29,491 nt of DNA. It comes from Nemertoderma westbladi. Taxonomy: Eukaryota; Xenacoelomorpha; Nemertodermatida; Nemertodermatidae. Numbering within the stretch: the stretch's first letter is position 1; the number at the start of each line of letters is the position of its first letter. Shown one piece after another: positions 1 through 12,442 of the stretch. The notes beneath the pieces are model-generated. The model did not search any database and was not told where the DNA came from. It saw nothing but the letters and a program-made list of their open reading frames with translations. The position numbers and the translations under genes are program-made. The stretch lies in assembly GCA_032718475.1 (NCBI GenBank), contig JAUCBJ010003435.1, positions 1 to 29,491 of the forward strand. The letters run 5' to 3'.

Positions 1-547
1 CAATGTCCCATAAAAATAGCGTCGATGATAAGTTGACAACAAACCGAAGTTACTGATATACAGAGTTTGCGTAATGAGTGTGAACTTAAAAGTTTAAAAC
101 AATACATTATATTTTAGCCCATGGAACACCAGATAGGAGAGTCTTTGGATTGGACGAAAATGCATCCCTCTCCAGGAGAAAATCGACGCAAATGTTTGCT
201 GATTACTCCCAAAAATAAAACTGTAACCTGTTCTATTGAATATAGTTTATTGTTTTGATTAGAATAGAATAGCATGCCACTGTAAACTGCTCATTTCCCT
301 TAATTGATAATTTAACGTTGAGCCGAGATAGTACGTCGCTAGAGTAACGGAATTTGCGTCAAATCCCCACCCTACCCCCACCCACCCATCGTCTCATGGA
401 CACATATCTGTCTAATGTCTACTATAATAATACACTTGAATTATCAATCACCAAACCTCCGGCTCCCTCTCCGGCCGGAGCTCATATTGTAACCCGGAGG
501 AACCTCCGGGCTCCGGCTCCGGATGAAATTTTAGCTCTGTCGCATCC
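1..547. other. Unannotated left flank with a possible hAT-like end
   Basis: No gene is seen. Bases 160-255 resemble 19845-19950 (shared blocks such as CTGATTACTCC and TTCTATTGA), suggesting a diverged dispersed repeat. Bases 455-548 are CCGG/CTCCGG-rich and end in GTCGCATCCCTA; read on the minus strand this is TAGGGATGCGAC, close to the start of another CCGG-rich segment at 28488. It may be the end of a hAT-type MITE whose other end has been overrun by the neighbouring minisatellite. A short open frame (354-551) has no recognisable protein content. Confidence 0.35.
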
Positions 548-548
548 C

Positions 549-2090
549 TAGTACCGAGGATGGAGGCCGTCATACAGGGCGGGGTCCATGGTACCGAGGA
601 TGGAGGCCGTCATACAGGGCGGGGTCCTTGGTACCGAGGATGGAGGCCGTCATAGAGGGCCGGGTCCTTGGTACCGAGGATGGAGGCCGTCATAGAGGGC
701 CGGGTCCTTGGTACCGAGGATGGAGGCCGTCATACAGGGCGGGGTCCATGGTACCGAGGATGGAGGGGTCGGAGAGGGTGGGGTCCTTGGTTCCGAGGAT
801 GGAGGCCGTCATAGAGGGCCGGGTCCTTGGTACCGAGGATGGAGGCCGTCATAGAGGGCCGGGTCCATGGTTCCGGGGATGGAGGCCGTCATACAGGGCG
901 GGGTCCATGGTTCCGAGGATGGAGGCCGTCATACAGGGCGGGGTCCATGGTACCGAGGATGGAGGGGTCGGAGAGGGTGGGGTCCTCGGTTCCGAGGATG
1001 GAGGCCGTCATACAGGGCGGGGTCCATGGTTCCGGGGATGGAGGCCGTCATACAGGGCGGGGTCCATGGTTCCGAGGATGGAGGCCGTCATAGAGGGCCG
1101 GGTCCTTGGTACCGAGGATGGAGGCCGTCATAGAGGGCCGGGTCCATGGTACCGAGGATGGAGGCCGTCATACAGGGCGGGGTCCATGGTACCGAGGATG
1201 GAGGCCGTCATAGAGGGCCGGGTCCTTGGTACCGAGGATGGAGGCCGTCATACAGGGCCGGGTCCATGGTTCCGAGGATGGAGGCCGTCATAGAGGGCCG
1301 GGTCCTTGGTACCGAGGATGGAGGCCGTCATACAGGGCCGGGTCCATGGTACCGAGGATGGAGGGGTCGGAGAAGGTGGGGTCCATGGTTCCGAGGATGG
1401 AGGCCGTCATAGAGGGCCGGGTCCTTGGTACCGAGGATGGAGGCCGTCATACAGGGCCGGGTCCATGGTACCGAGGATGGAGGGGTCGGAGAGGGTGGGG
1501 TCCATGGTACCGAGGATGGAGGGGTCGGAGAGGGCCGGGTCCATGGTACCGAGGATGGAGGCCGTCATAGAGGGCCGGGTCCTTGGTACCGAGGATGGAG
1601 GCCGTCATACAGGGCGGGGTCCATGGTACCGAGGATGGAGGCCGTCATAGAGGGCCGGGTCCATGGTACCGAGGATGGAGGCCGTCATAGAGGGCGGGGT
1701 CCATGGTACCGAGGATGGAGGCCGTCATAGAGGGCCGGGTCCATGGTACCGAGGATGGAGGCCGTCATAGAGGGCGGGGTCCATGGTACCGAGGATTGAG
1801 GGGTCGGAAAGGGTGGGGTCCTCGGTTCCGAGGATGGAGGCCGTCATAGATGGCGGGGTCCATGGTACCAAGGATGGAGGCCGAGAATGGATGCCGTCGG
1901 AGAAGGTGGGGTCCTTGGTTCCGAGGATGGACGCCGTCATAGAGGGCGGGGTCCATGGTACCAAGGATGGAGGCCGAGAATGGATGCCGTCAGAGAAGGT
2001 GGGGTCCATGGTTCCGAGGATGGATGCCGTCGGAGAGGGTGGGGTCCATGGTTCCGAGGATGGAAGCCGTCATACAGGGCGGGGTCCATG
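549..2090. repeat. Minisatellite, 40-bp unit (about 38 copies)
   Basis: A continuous tandem array whose consensus unit begins TACCGAGGATGGAGGCCGTC and ends GGGTCCATGG or GGGTCCTTGG, so most junctions contain GGTACC or GGTTCC. Unit variants are interspersed: ACAGGGCGGGG, AGAGGGCCGGG, and a 39-bp form with GGGTCGGAGAGGGTGGGG. Near 1870-2030 a longer variant with GAATGGATGCCGTC appears twice. The array lacks stop codons in several frames on both strands, which produces many long spurious open frames. Because 40 is not a multiple of 3, the peptide frame rotates from unit to unit, so this is not a coding repeat. Confidence 0.97.
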
Positions 2091-2984
2091 ATCGTCCAAA
2101 TCCAATCTAGCAAAATCGACTATGTTAAATAAATACGGGAACCAATAGGACGCTTTTAGCAGGGCCAAATTAAAGTTGGGCCTCAGCTTGCACAAATTCC
2201 CCCTCCCCCATTGATTCGCAAGTCAGGTGCTGGCTTGTTTAAACGTTTTTACATCGTTGTGATTTACAACAACCAATACACATCCAGCTTCATGATATAA
2301 CGTTTTATGAAAACCAATGAAAAGACCCCCACCCCCCAATATACAAAGTAATAGATAGAAAATTTTTTTTGTTTTTTACGAGATCTTTGGTTAATGTCAG
2401 AAACATTGGATTGTGACCACAAAGAACAGTCTTTAACAGGAAGTAACCATTATTGGTTTATTTGTAAATGCCACAAAGACCGAAAGTGTGAAAATTGGAT
2501 TCCCCCCTGCAGGTTATAGACCGTCAGTGTGGATTCGGAGATATGCGGTAGATCTTGGAATACAAACAGTTAAGGCATGATCTGCATTAAATATACAATA
2601 AAAACGGGCCCAAGATGGGAGGATGGACACAAATAAAACCGAGATTAATTTATTTAGTTAGAAATACTGTAACTGAAACGGTATCATTTTCGCGTAGTAG
2701 AAAAAGTGAAGATAACTATGGAATTATGGAACTTAAATATAATATTTATAATATCTAATATTCCTTGTACAGTAATTGGGTATGCCCCATGTGGCACGAA
2801 AGAAAAAAAACAAGTAGTGCAAATTTGATAACCAAAAAACATAATTATATCAATCAGATTTAATGACCGGGTTGTCTATGGGATGTCTCAAATATATCGT
2901 TTCTGATTGTGGTCGTTTATTTAATGTGCCAAAGTGGTACGAAAAATACAAGTTAGGCCTAGCATAAATTGATAATAAATATTA
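2091..2984. other. AT-rich spacer, no gene seen
   Basis: This stretch between the 40-bp minisatellite and the LINE has short homopolymers and C-rich runs (for example around 2327-2338) but no open frame, RNA gene or clear repeat that I can support. Confidence 0.6.
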
Positions 2985-5853
2985 CGGTTGTACTACCGTA
3001 GTCCGTCGGGGCTAAATGATGTTAGGAGATTATTGTCTTCCGGGGTTTGTGATATCCTTTTACTGCAAGAGACGTGGCTTCCGAAACAAGAGCTAGGTTT
3101 TTTAAATGAAATTCATAATGATTTTATTGGCAGAGGGGTATCGCCCGTTGACCTTTCTGCCGGTCCGCTAAGAGGCCGTCCCTATGGGGGGCTTGCAGTG
3201 TTGTGGAACAACTCGCTAGCTTCTATAGTGGAACCGGTTTTCTTTGGTACAGATGAGTGCAGAATCATGGGTTTAAAGGTTAATTTAAAGAATAACGAGG
3301 AAATGCTTATTGTAAATGTATATATGCCTTTTCAATGTACAGATAATGAACCTGAATTTACTGAGTGCTTGGGTAAATTGCAATATATACTGGAAACTCA
3401 ATCATATTCGTGTTCATCAATTGTAGGAGATTTTAACTCTAAGCCTGGAACTCAATTTTATAGTGATTTATTTGATTGGTGTGTTTCTAATTCATTAGTT
3501 ATTGCTGATACACTTACATTATCTAGCGACACTTATACATTTGTAAGTGAAGCTCATTCTACGACATCGTGGCTTGATCACATTGTGTGTGCAGGTCCGT
3601 TATTGAAGATGACAAAGGAAATTAAGGTGATATTTGATTACTCTATAGATGACCACCTACCGGTATTTTGGGAAGTTGATGTGGAAGTTATAACCAATGT
3701 ACAAACTTCAGGTTATAATGATGATTGTTCTAATAATTGTGATAAAAGCAGTAAATTTGAGTGGCGTCATACCACGCAGGATAATATATTTTTATATGCG
3801 GATACGTGCAGTAAGATGTTGGGTGATCTCGATATCAATAATGATTTTATTAATTGTAGGGATGTAAACTGTGGTATGCACCGTACCCAGATAAATAACC
3901 TATATAGTAAACTTACTGATATTCTTATTAACTCTGCTGAGGCACATATTAAGAAATTGCCTAAGAAGTGTGATAAAAAATGGTCTCACATTCCAGGGTG
4001 GAATGATTATGTGCGAGATAAGCATGATGATGCGAGGAGTAGTTTTAAGTCGTGGCGTGAGTGTGGCTCGCCACGTCAAGGTCAGGTGCATGTAGATTAC
4101 ATGCGCTCCAGAGCTGCTTTTAAGAGGGCTGTTAGACATTGCAAAAAAGATGAACAGAAAATACGTAATGATAAAATTGCAGATGCATTGCTGTCAGATA
4201 AGAGTTCTAAGGATTTTTGGGACCAGGCTAGGAAACATACCTCTAATAATAGCAGCCCCCCGCCGACTAAAGTTGGGGGTGCTCTGGGCGCAGCTGATAT
4301 TAGTGAAATGTGGAGTAATCATTTCTCGGATTTATATAACTGTGTAGATGATGATTCTGAGAAAGGCTATGTTTTTAATAAGGTACAAACTGAGTTACAT
4401 AAAAAGTTATTTGCAGAATCTGAAGTAGTTACTATTTCTGAGGTGCTAGATTCTATCAATAGTCTAAATACTGATAAGGCCGCTGGGCCTGACCAGTTAA
4501 CGGCCGAGCATTTAATTTATGGGTGCAGTCTCAACTTATTTAAAGTACTATCGGTTCTATACACTGCTATCTTTGTGCACGGGTACTTACCAAGTGGATT
4601 AATCGACTCGGCTATTTTTCCTATAGTTAAAGATAGGACGGGTGATATCACTTGTAAGGATAATTATAGAGGTGTTGCCATTTCTTCTGTACTGGGTAAA
4701 ATTCTAGAACGTATTATTTTAATAAGGTGCATAGACAAGTTAGATACAACAGATAATCAATTTGGATTCAAAGCTAAATTGGGAACTGAAACGTGCATAT
4801 ATGCCTTGAAAGAGGTAATTAATTATTATCTGGCTAAGAATAGTCCAGTATTTGTATGCATGTTAGATGCGAGCAAAGCATTTGACAGAATTAATCACTT
4901 TGGTCTCTTTCGTAAACTTTTAGATAGGGGGATTCATGTGTTCATACTGTAGTTAGGCTTCTTATTTTCTGGTATAGAGAGCAATACATGTACGTTAGGT
5001 GGGCGGGGCATAAATCTGGTAAATTTTTGGTTACAAATGGTACGAAACAGGGTGGGGTCCTTTCCCCGATTCTATTCAATGTATATATGGACGGTTTAAG
5101 TAGGGCACTTAATGAGACTGGGGTAGGGTGTCTAATAGGGGGTACAAGGGTGAATCATTTAGGATATGCCGACGACTTGTGTCTTTTATCGAATAGTTTA
5201 TTTGGGTTACAACGATTAATTAACGTAGCTGAACGATTTGCATTTTTTAATTCTATATTATTTAAGATGAAGAAAACAAAATGTTTATATTTCGTTCCCA
5301 GGAGCTCAGGTCATTGTATTTTTGGTGATGTATATCATATCTATATGGTATTAAAATTGATGTAGTTGAAAAATTCAATTATTTAGGGCATATAATTCAT
5401 AGCAGTGCAGATGATGATTTTGACATAAAGAGGCAAACACAGTGCCTGTACGCCCGAGGTAATCTATTAGCTAGGAAATTTGGTGCTTGTAGTAATAAAG
5501 TAAAGCTAACACTGTTTAGAGCATTCTGTTCAACAGTTTATTGTTATGCTTTATGGGCTAAACGAAATTATTCAGGAATTGTGCATAATAAACTCAGAAT
5601 AGCGTATAACAATTGCTTTAGGTTACTTTTTCATATTCCGAGAGTAACAAACGGTGAACCAACTAGTATTAGCAGCGCATTCGGGCAATTTAATGTTAAA
5701 ATGATGGTTCATATTAGATACATGTCAATTGTAAGTTTATTTAAAAGAGTTGATAAGACTGATAACAAAATATTGAGTACAATTACTAATGTATGCCGTC
5801 TGGACAGTACATCCAGAATAAGGGAAATGTGTGACCCTAAGACTTGGGTTTAA
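2985..5853 (+). pseudogene. LINE ORF2: endonuclease-reverse transcriptase with two frameshifts
   Basis: The endonuclease part (about 2988-3690) shows LLLQETWL, VGDFNSKPG, SWLDHIVC and DDHLPVFWEV, which supply the usual Glu, Asn/Asp and His residues of the fold. The reverse transcriptase has AAGPDQLTAEHLIYG (fingers), CMLDASKAFDRI (palm A, first catalytic Asp), TKQGGVLSPILFN (palm B) and GYADDLCLL (palm C, catalytic Asp pair). The frame breaks near 4935-4950 just after palm A, and again near 5340-5350 after palm C. The C-terminal part (about 5365-5853) continues to a stop at 5853 without a third break. All catalytic motifs survive, so the copy is fairly young but cannot make a full protein without frameshifting. 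Confidence 0.88.
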
Positions 5854-6045
5854 GTTGTAATTTTTTTATCATTTTTGGTCATATTTTTCGGTTATCTGTT
5901 TTATTTTGTGTATTTTTACTATATTGTTTTATAACCAACCTTATTGTGCTTTACGTTGTTAGCCTGACTGTGTACATTCTGTTTGTTTGTTTGTATATGT
6001 GTTAGTACAGTATTTTTATGGGCCAACTGGGCCTGAAATAAAGCC
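5854..6045 (+). other. LINE 3' UTR
   Basis: T-rich sequence between the LINE stop codon and its (TAA)n tail. It ends with GGGCCAACTGGGCCTGAAAT, which overlaps the AATAAA motif. The GGGCC...GGGCC duplication just before the tail may be the short 3' structure recognised by the element's own reverse transcriptase; that role is inferred from how LINEs generally work. Confidence 0.6.
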
Positions 6046-6073
6046 AATAATAATAATAATAATAATAACTACC

Positions 6074-6606
6074 ATGAAATATTTTTTAGTCGGTTGTATC
6101 GTGATAAGCGACCTAGAAAACCAGAAAACCTTCAGAATTAACCAACAAAAGAAAATAATTTTTTCTGAAATTATTTTCTGTTTGAAATTTTGTGTACTTA
6201 TTTGTATCTTCCCACCAGACTAGAACAAAAAAATCATGAACGCATTTCGTGATCAGCGGTCTAACATTTTTATATTTATCAACTAAAATAGGAATTTTAT
6301 GAGCGTATAATTAATTAATAAGATGCCACAATTATTTAATTGTGTCAGAAATATTAACGCAATTAATTTTATTTCCCACTAAAAATAGTTATTTGTCCGC
6401 TTATTTTTTCTTCACTGAAAATAATTACAGTATATTATATTTACCTTTAATAACATTGTTTCTAAGACCAGGGCCAACAATATTAGAGGGATTGAACCGC
6501 TGACGTTGCTAGTGAAAATAACAAACTAGGCGGATTATTTCAACAATATCTTGTTCATATAATTAATAAAACGTACATTTACAACCAAAATATAATAATT
6601 AATTAA
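6074..6606. other. AT-rich intergenic spacer downstream of NBAS
   Basis: Very AT-rich sequence with many AATTAATT stretches between the LINE and the NBAS poly(A) signal. No gene or structured element is evident. Confidence 0.55.
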
Positions 6607-6616
6607 TTTATTTATT
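6607..6616 (-). terminator. NBAS poly(A) signal
   Basis: On the minus strand two overlapping AATAAA hexamers (AATAAATAAA) lie about 60 bases downstream of the NBAS stop codon at 6675-6677. This spacing suits a short 3' UTR. No other AATAAA on that strand was noticed nearer the stop. Confidence 0.65.
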
Positions 6617-6674
6617 AAATACTATTGAACTACGTAATATAAATATATGGCTATAAATAAACTGAAGCACATGT

Positions 6675-9600
6675 TTACCTCCACCAGCTGGTTACCGCAC
6701 CCAAAGCAGTCTGCCACGACCGACTTCCACCCGAGGCACTACGATACTGCCGTAGAATATACTGACCTAACTGCCCGTTACCACTAGCCTCCAAGTCCAA
6801 CGCTACCTTCTTTACTCTCTCAGCGCCACCTTCCGTCTGATCGCGGCACAACTCTACTATTATTAAGTTAACAAACCAGTCGATAGATGCGAACCGCGGA
6901 ATTAAGTCCATAGCGATAACTAAACCAACAACTTCCTCTAGTTGAGTCCCGATGTCGGAATCATACGATTCTAAGGATAACACGGCAGCGTTAATCAACT
7001 GATGATGTCCAGAAGTTAAAGCAAAACATAACGCTAAACTGTCCAAATTACATGATAGACAGTTCTGGAATATTTGCAACGAAGATTTCACTTGTAAACG
7101 ACATTTATTTCGAATGTATGTAACAACTCGAGTCATTAATTCAATGTGTTTACCTTCCAGAAGTCGCTCCACGAGCAAACACATGTGATTGGTTTGGGGG
7201 TCGTCTACGGAATACTTTTCAGTTTCGGGCCAAATCGTGATCATTCGATAGAGCGATTCGAGAGTGCCGACTGCGTTAGAGACGGCTAGAGCTTGCTGAA
7301 ACAGCTGATAGCGACCGGACTCTGACTGGCTGGTCTCCTCGTCCACGTTGATATCCCAGACGGACAGAGCCACGAAGGTGGTTTTATAATGGATGACCAT
7401 TATTCGATAGCCGGGAACCCCGTCCAACTGCACCCCCAATAGATTCATCAGCTCTAAACGACTCCCCTTAACGAGTGTCACGTCATTAACGTAAGGACGA
7501 CACACCTCTATGACAACATCAACTGGAACGCATTCGCCGTCGCATTGTACCACGCTATCGATGCACTCCTCCAACGCGTTGTAAACGTCGGCAACATCCC
7601 GCGTGAGATCAGGCCGCGTCGGTTTACCAAAAAAACAACTGCACAACGATTCGACGGCCGTGATAAAAACGTCTGAGACATCGGCAGTAAAGCGATCGCT
7701 GTCGCAGGTCGATATCAACGTGTTTATTAAATCCGGTTTAACGCCACCAACCGCCATTCGTTCGAAAACTTCTAGTAACTTATCAACATCGTCCAAGGCT
7801 GCGTCGAATAGTCCCAAGTACCTCCTGATGTTGCAAGTATTCGGGAGAGTATAGAGTGCTGATATCTGCTCGCCCGACATCTTATCCAGATGCTTCTCGT
7901 AACCATGGATACGGATAAGAATGTCGGACCAATCGGAATGTGACTTCCCGGCTTTCTTTGAGCGTTCGATCTCCTGTCTGGCGAAACGCAGGGCGCGGTT
8001 GTTGACCTCCTTCCTGTCGATGGGACTGAGTTGATTGACCGCTCGGTCACCCACGAGTGCCCCGGAGAGAAACTCGCCGAAATCGAGGGCTGACATGTGG
8101 ACGAAACTGTTGCGGCACGCGTCGAAACGGTGGGGCCAATCAATGGCCCCCTGCACTGGCGCCCAGAAGGTTGACACCGCGAAGGCTAGATAGACCTGGC
8201 TGGATGAGTACCCAGGGGAGTCGAGACGCTCACCAAGACGACCAACCAGCTGGGCCAATGGCGTCACAGTCCTTGGTGATAGCACCGGAAGTATCACTTT
8301 TATGACGTCATGATTGACATCCAATAAATTCTTATAGTTCAACCCGCTGGCGGATTGTTTTAATTTGCGCAAATATTTGATGTGAGTTTTTGGTGATAAA
8401 ATCTCATCGTTGTCTTTAAAATTTAAACGATCCAAAATAATGAAATAAAAATACATTTTTGAAAGATTTTCTCCGTCTAGTAAAGGGAACACCGAACTCT
8501 GGAGATGTTTGAAAGAGAGTTCAGGACATTTGGCTAACTCTGCTGCGATACCAAGATGCTCAATACGTTTCTCTATATCATCGAGTTCTATATCAGCCTC
8601 TGTAAGGAGGTATTCGAAATGATTGATGAGAACACCATCTTTGGGAATTCCATACTTCTTGGCTAAATCGACCGAGACATTGAATTCGGGGTCCAAATTC
8701 ATGGCTAATCCCAGAATGGTCTCCCGTCTGTAATCTGCATCTCTGGCAAACTTAGTGGTATTAATATTCTTATCAAGTTCATCCAAGATCTCAGCTTCGG
8801 CGCAGTCTGTTAGTTCTTTGAAGAACTTAATAAAAGATTCTCGTAGAACTTCTAATTCTCCTTGGAGATTTAATGAAGTCGATCTCAGTTTATCATTCAT
8901 AAATTGTATCAGTTCTAAAGGTTTATAATCGTACATGGAAGAATCTGATTGGATAGACTTATAAAGATGAAGTGCCGTTATATATGCCGCCATCTGCAAT
9001 CCCGTCCCGCCGTCGGAGACGGAATCCAAGTAGGAAATAAGTAAAGGGACGTTACTAAGGGAACATAATAGGCCGACACGGAGGTTCGTGTCGATAGACG
9101 GAAGGCTGGCGAGTTGGAGGATGTAAACTTCGTAGAGATCGTCGCTCCAGTTCGGATCCTGCAGGGAGGCCGTTTGGGACCGGAGTTGTTTGTACGCAGG
9201 AGTGTTTGAGAGCGGTTCCGTCTGATTGCGTGTGACGACATAGGCCAAATCGGCGGCGGAGTTATCCAAATCCGTCAGCGTCGAATAGAACGGATGCGTG
9301 GAAACGATGGAGTTGTCGGCCGCGGATACGTAAACCTCGGGTTCCGCGCTGTCCGTATCTACGTCGTCTTCCGTGTCCAACAACCGGGACACATCGGTAT
9401 TGTTGCTAAGCGACGTGTTTATTATATGAGCGAGCGGCACTTTGTTCAGCACCGATGTGGCGTGTTTGCCCGCCGATTTCAGCCACTCGGCGGAAGTCCC
9501 GACTCTCGATAACATTTCGTTGGATTTCTCGCCCAGAACTCCAGTGGTTTTACGCAGAGCCACCCCGATCGCGCCCACGGTGGATATATTCGAGTCAACC

Positions 9601-12303
9601 GAGGTTCCCAGTAACAGGTGATCTACCTCGGACAGTTTGGACACGGTGTCCGGCAGTTGGGAGCTCGGACAATGAGCCAGACAGTGACTCAACAACCGGC
9701 GTTTAGCGCGGAGGTCGCAGAATCCAGGATGGTCGGACAACCGCTGGCAAACGGACCACGAGTCGGACACACCGGAATCCATTGCGATACCGCAGAGTAG
9801 ATGACATACCGAGAAATCGTTGGCGTCCAGGGAACTTTCCGCTAATAACTTAATTACCCGGCCCCGGTTGACACCTAAAAGCTCGGCCAATTGCAGGATC
9901 CTACGGTGTTCCTTGTAGGCGCTGCTACGGGAATCAACCGCCGACTGGATAATCTCGATTCGGTTTTTACAACTGCGGATTTGTATCGGTAACAGGTTCA
10001 CATTGAAATCCCGAAGGATGGCCAATGCGGAGATGAGGTTGAGTTCAATCTGGACGACCTCGGGGCTGTCGACGATTAGGGTGAGGCAGTGGCGAGCCAA
10101 CTGCATGCAGGAATCGGAGAGGTTAACCGATGCGTTGAAGTAATCGCGACTAGCGGAAACAACCAGGTCGACGGAACGATCATACGGGAGTTTATATTTG
10201 GTGGGATTGGTCGGTTGGAACTCGATGTAGATCCCCGATTGGTTGCGGATGATGTAGTTGTCCGCGAGGGAGATAGAGAACTGACTGTATGAGTTTAACA
10301 ATGATTTAACAAAGACGGTGTAGCAATCTTCTACTGATACTAAACCCATTACCTTGCGTTGCACTTCCAGTAGATCCAACAGAAGTTGACGCCACTCTAC
10401 GCGGCCGGGTGGCGGAGTGGCGCCCCCGCAATGTGCGGCAAGTCGGGCTAACAACGCCACACATGCGTCCCAATCCCGACCCACATCCCGGACTGCTCGC
10501 GGCGTCTCTACGACCCCGTACCGACCGAGGATGTCGACCGCGTTGAGGACGTACTCGAGGCCGTCGACTCGGTCGTGGAGGTCCGACAACTCCGCCGTGA
10601 GCACCCTGTTGCCACGCAACGGCAATGCGTTTATTATCCCCATAGCGACCGGCAACTCGTCCACCCGTTGGCTCTCGTAGACACAATCCAAGGCGACGCG
10701 AATCAACTCGCCGTCGTCCCGCAGTGCTCGGTTCTCTTCGGATCGATTCGACGCTCTCGAACTCTCGATGATCTTTAGACACGGAAGCAGATCGACTCGT
10801 GCCGCGGTTACCATGTACTCCCGGATGACGTCATACCTGGACGCACCGGAAGTCGCTTCCACCCCGTCCAAATATGGTAGAACCCATCGCTGGAAACAGA
10901 CTATATATTCGTCATCAGGGCAACCCTCCATGAGGATACCAATCCGTTCCGAGTCGGATAACTTATCGAACTGTTCGAGGTCTACATCCCTACCGGAGTA
11001 GCTCTTGTAGGAGATCAACATCAGGGTTTCGAGATCGCGACTGAGTTGCTCCAATCCAGGGACCCCATGGCGAGACCCGATCTGTAGCAGCTGGTAGGCA
11101 CAATCGGGTTGCCGCGACAACGACTCCATCTCGCGCGCCCGGAACCGGAACCACTCAGCGACGTCGGACGCGGCATCGCAGGTGAACCGCTTGTCGCATA
11201 GCAACACGCTGCTGAACTCAACCTGTTTGGGGAACATGTTGCCCCGGACGACAGCGGATTCAGCCCAATCCGGCCGCCGATGGTAACGCGTCGTCCACTC
11301 CTCGACGCCCTCGTCAATGCAGCGCGGAAGTAAACCGTCGTAGTCGCTCGGAGAAGTTGTCTCGGGGAAGTTCGAGAGGATGAATAGTCGTTGGGGCTGC
11401 AGGACGTCCCCGTGGTACGTAAAAAGTTCCTCTAACGGACGCGGGTCGGCGCTACGAGCGTAGCCAACCGCGATATCGAGAAGATCTCGAGAACGGAATA
11501 ATCTATATTCCTCCGGGTTGAACCGCTCCGAGGCGGGATTCCCGCCGCCCAGAACCGCTTCGTACGTCGCCAGTCTATCCAGATAACCGAGAAGTTTCAA
11601 CCGCCCTCGGCAAACCTCTTTCTGCTCTAATGATATCGACTTCCAGTCCACCGAATCCACAAGTTTACTTCTCCTCTCCTGCTCCAACTCCTCGATCATC
11701 TCAATTCGTTTCTCCTCCCCGTAGTAATCACCGGGATCCGCTTGAATCTCCTCGTAGTCCACCGGGTCCGCCAACACGAACTTGGAACGAGTTTCCTCGA
11801 CTCCCGCCGCGATTAAACTCTCTATATCGGTTCCTCGGAGGCCGTAGTCGAGGAGATCCCGAGCCGCGTCCAGCGACTCCGGGACACGTTGCAGACACTC
11901 GTGAAGCACCCAGGACCGTTTCGATATGCGACTAAGGTAGTCCTGTATGGTCGCCATGGATACCGGGTGGAGTCGCCACTGCTGCTGGTAGACCAGATCG
12001 GCGTCGAGGTTGTATGCGCGGGCGAGGAGGAGCGCTTCGCCGAATTCGTGGTTCGCGAGTCGACGGCGGAACAACTCCTCCGGGGTGGTGGGACGCACGG
12101 CGACCAGTCGGTAGTCGCATTGCGTCGCGAGTTTCGGGCGCTTCCGGGGCGGGAGGAACCGCGGGAATTCCGTGAGGTAGTAGAGCGTGTGTCGCAGTAG
12201 GGAACGGGAGCGACGGGATATCGTAACCCCGGTATCCGAGTCGGAATCGCTGGAAGAATCGTCTGACGGCGTTCGAACTAGTCGTCGTTTGTTACTCTTC
12301 AAT
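6675..12303 (-). CDS. NBAS: NBAS, giant terminal exon (Sec39 domain and C-terminus)
   Basis: NBAS is a subunit of the NRZ (NBAS-RINT1-ZW10) tethering complex on the ER, which receives Golgi-derived COPI vesicles with syntaxin 18; it is also linked to nonsense-mediated decay. The exon opens with an acidic SSDSDSD stretch, then FPRFLPPRKRPK, TTPEELFRRR, SWVLHECLQRVPE, DYGLRGTD, TYEAVLGG, LFTYHGD and LSNFPETTSP, all near-identical in position to vertebrate NBAS. Further on, SVDLVVSASRDYFNASVNL, RRETILGLAMNLD and ASGLNYKNLL mark the Sec39 alpha-solenoid and its continuation to a stop (TAA, 6675-6677). The acceptor is TTTTCCAG followed by the last base of an Arg codon. The 1,875 intact codons have no break. 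The N-terminal half of the exon looks more GC-rich than the C-terminal part. The single-exon layout is unusual for this gene. Confidence 0.96.
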
Positions 12304-12420
12304 CTGGAAAATATAATTGTTGTTTGAGTATTATTAATATCATTATTATTAACAATATTATTTTTAATATTATATATTAGACCGCAATACATTAATTATG
12401 ATTGAAATCGTTTCGTAATG

Positions 12421-12442
12421 TGGGGCGAGCCATGAAGTAAGC
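12421..12442. repeat. Target-site duplication, left copy (22 bp)
   Basis: Begins TGGGGCGAGCCATGAAGTAA. The same 22 bases recur at 13514-13535 with a single T/C difference. The two copies bracket the RTE-like remnant exactly, and flanking bases differ outside them, as expected for a target-site duplication made by target-primed reverse transcription. Confidence 0.75.

Larger units (their letters stand above)
2985..6067 (+). mobile_element. 5'-truncated non-LTR retrotransposon (CR1/L2/jockey-like LINE)
   Basis: The element carries an apurinic-type endonuclease followed by reverse transcriptase and ends in a 3' UTR containing AATAAA (6037-6042) and a (TAA)n tail (about 6046-6067). A stop codon at 2976-2978 precedes the coding frame, and the usual start of the endonuclease fold is missing or altered, so the copy is probably 5'-truncated. 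A 6-bp repeat, ACTACC, occurs at 2992-2997 and at 6068-6073 just after the tail. It may be a target-site duplication, but six bases can match by chance. Clade assignment is tentative and rests on protein style and the triplet-repeat tail. Confidence 0.85.

Noticed and set aside
628-2132. Long open frames on both strands inside the 40-bp array
   Set aside because: They arise because the repeat unit lacks stop codons; the 40/39-base period rotates the frame and several frames are open at once.
7603-12200. Antisense and out-of-frame open frames within the NBAS terminal exon
   Set aside because: They overlap a strongly conserved coding frame and show no family features of their own.
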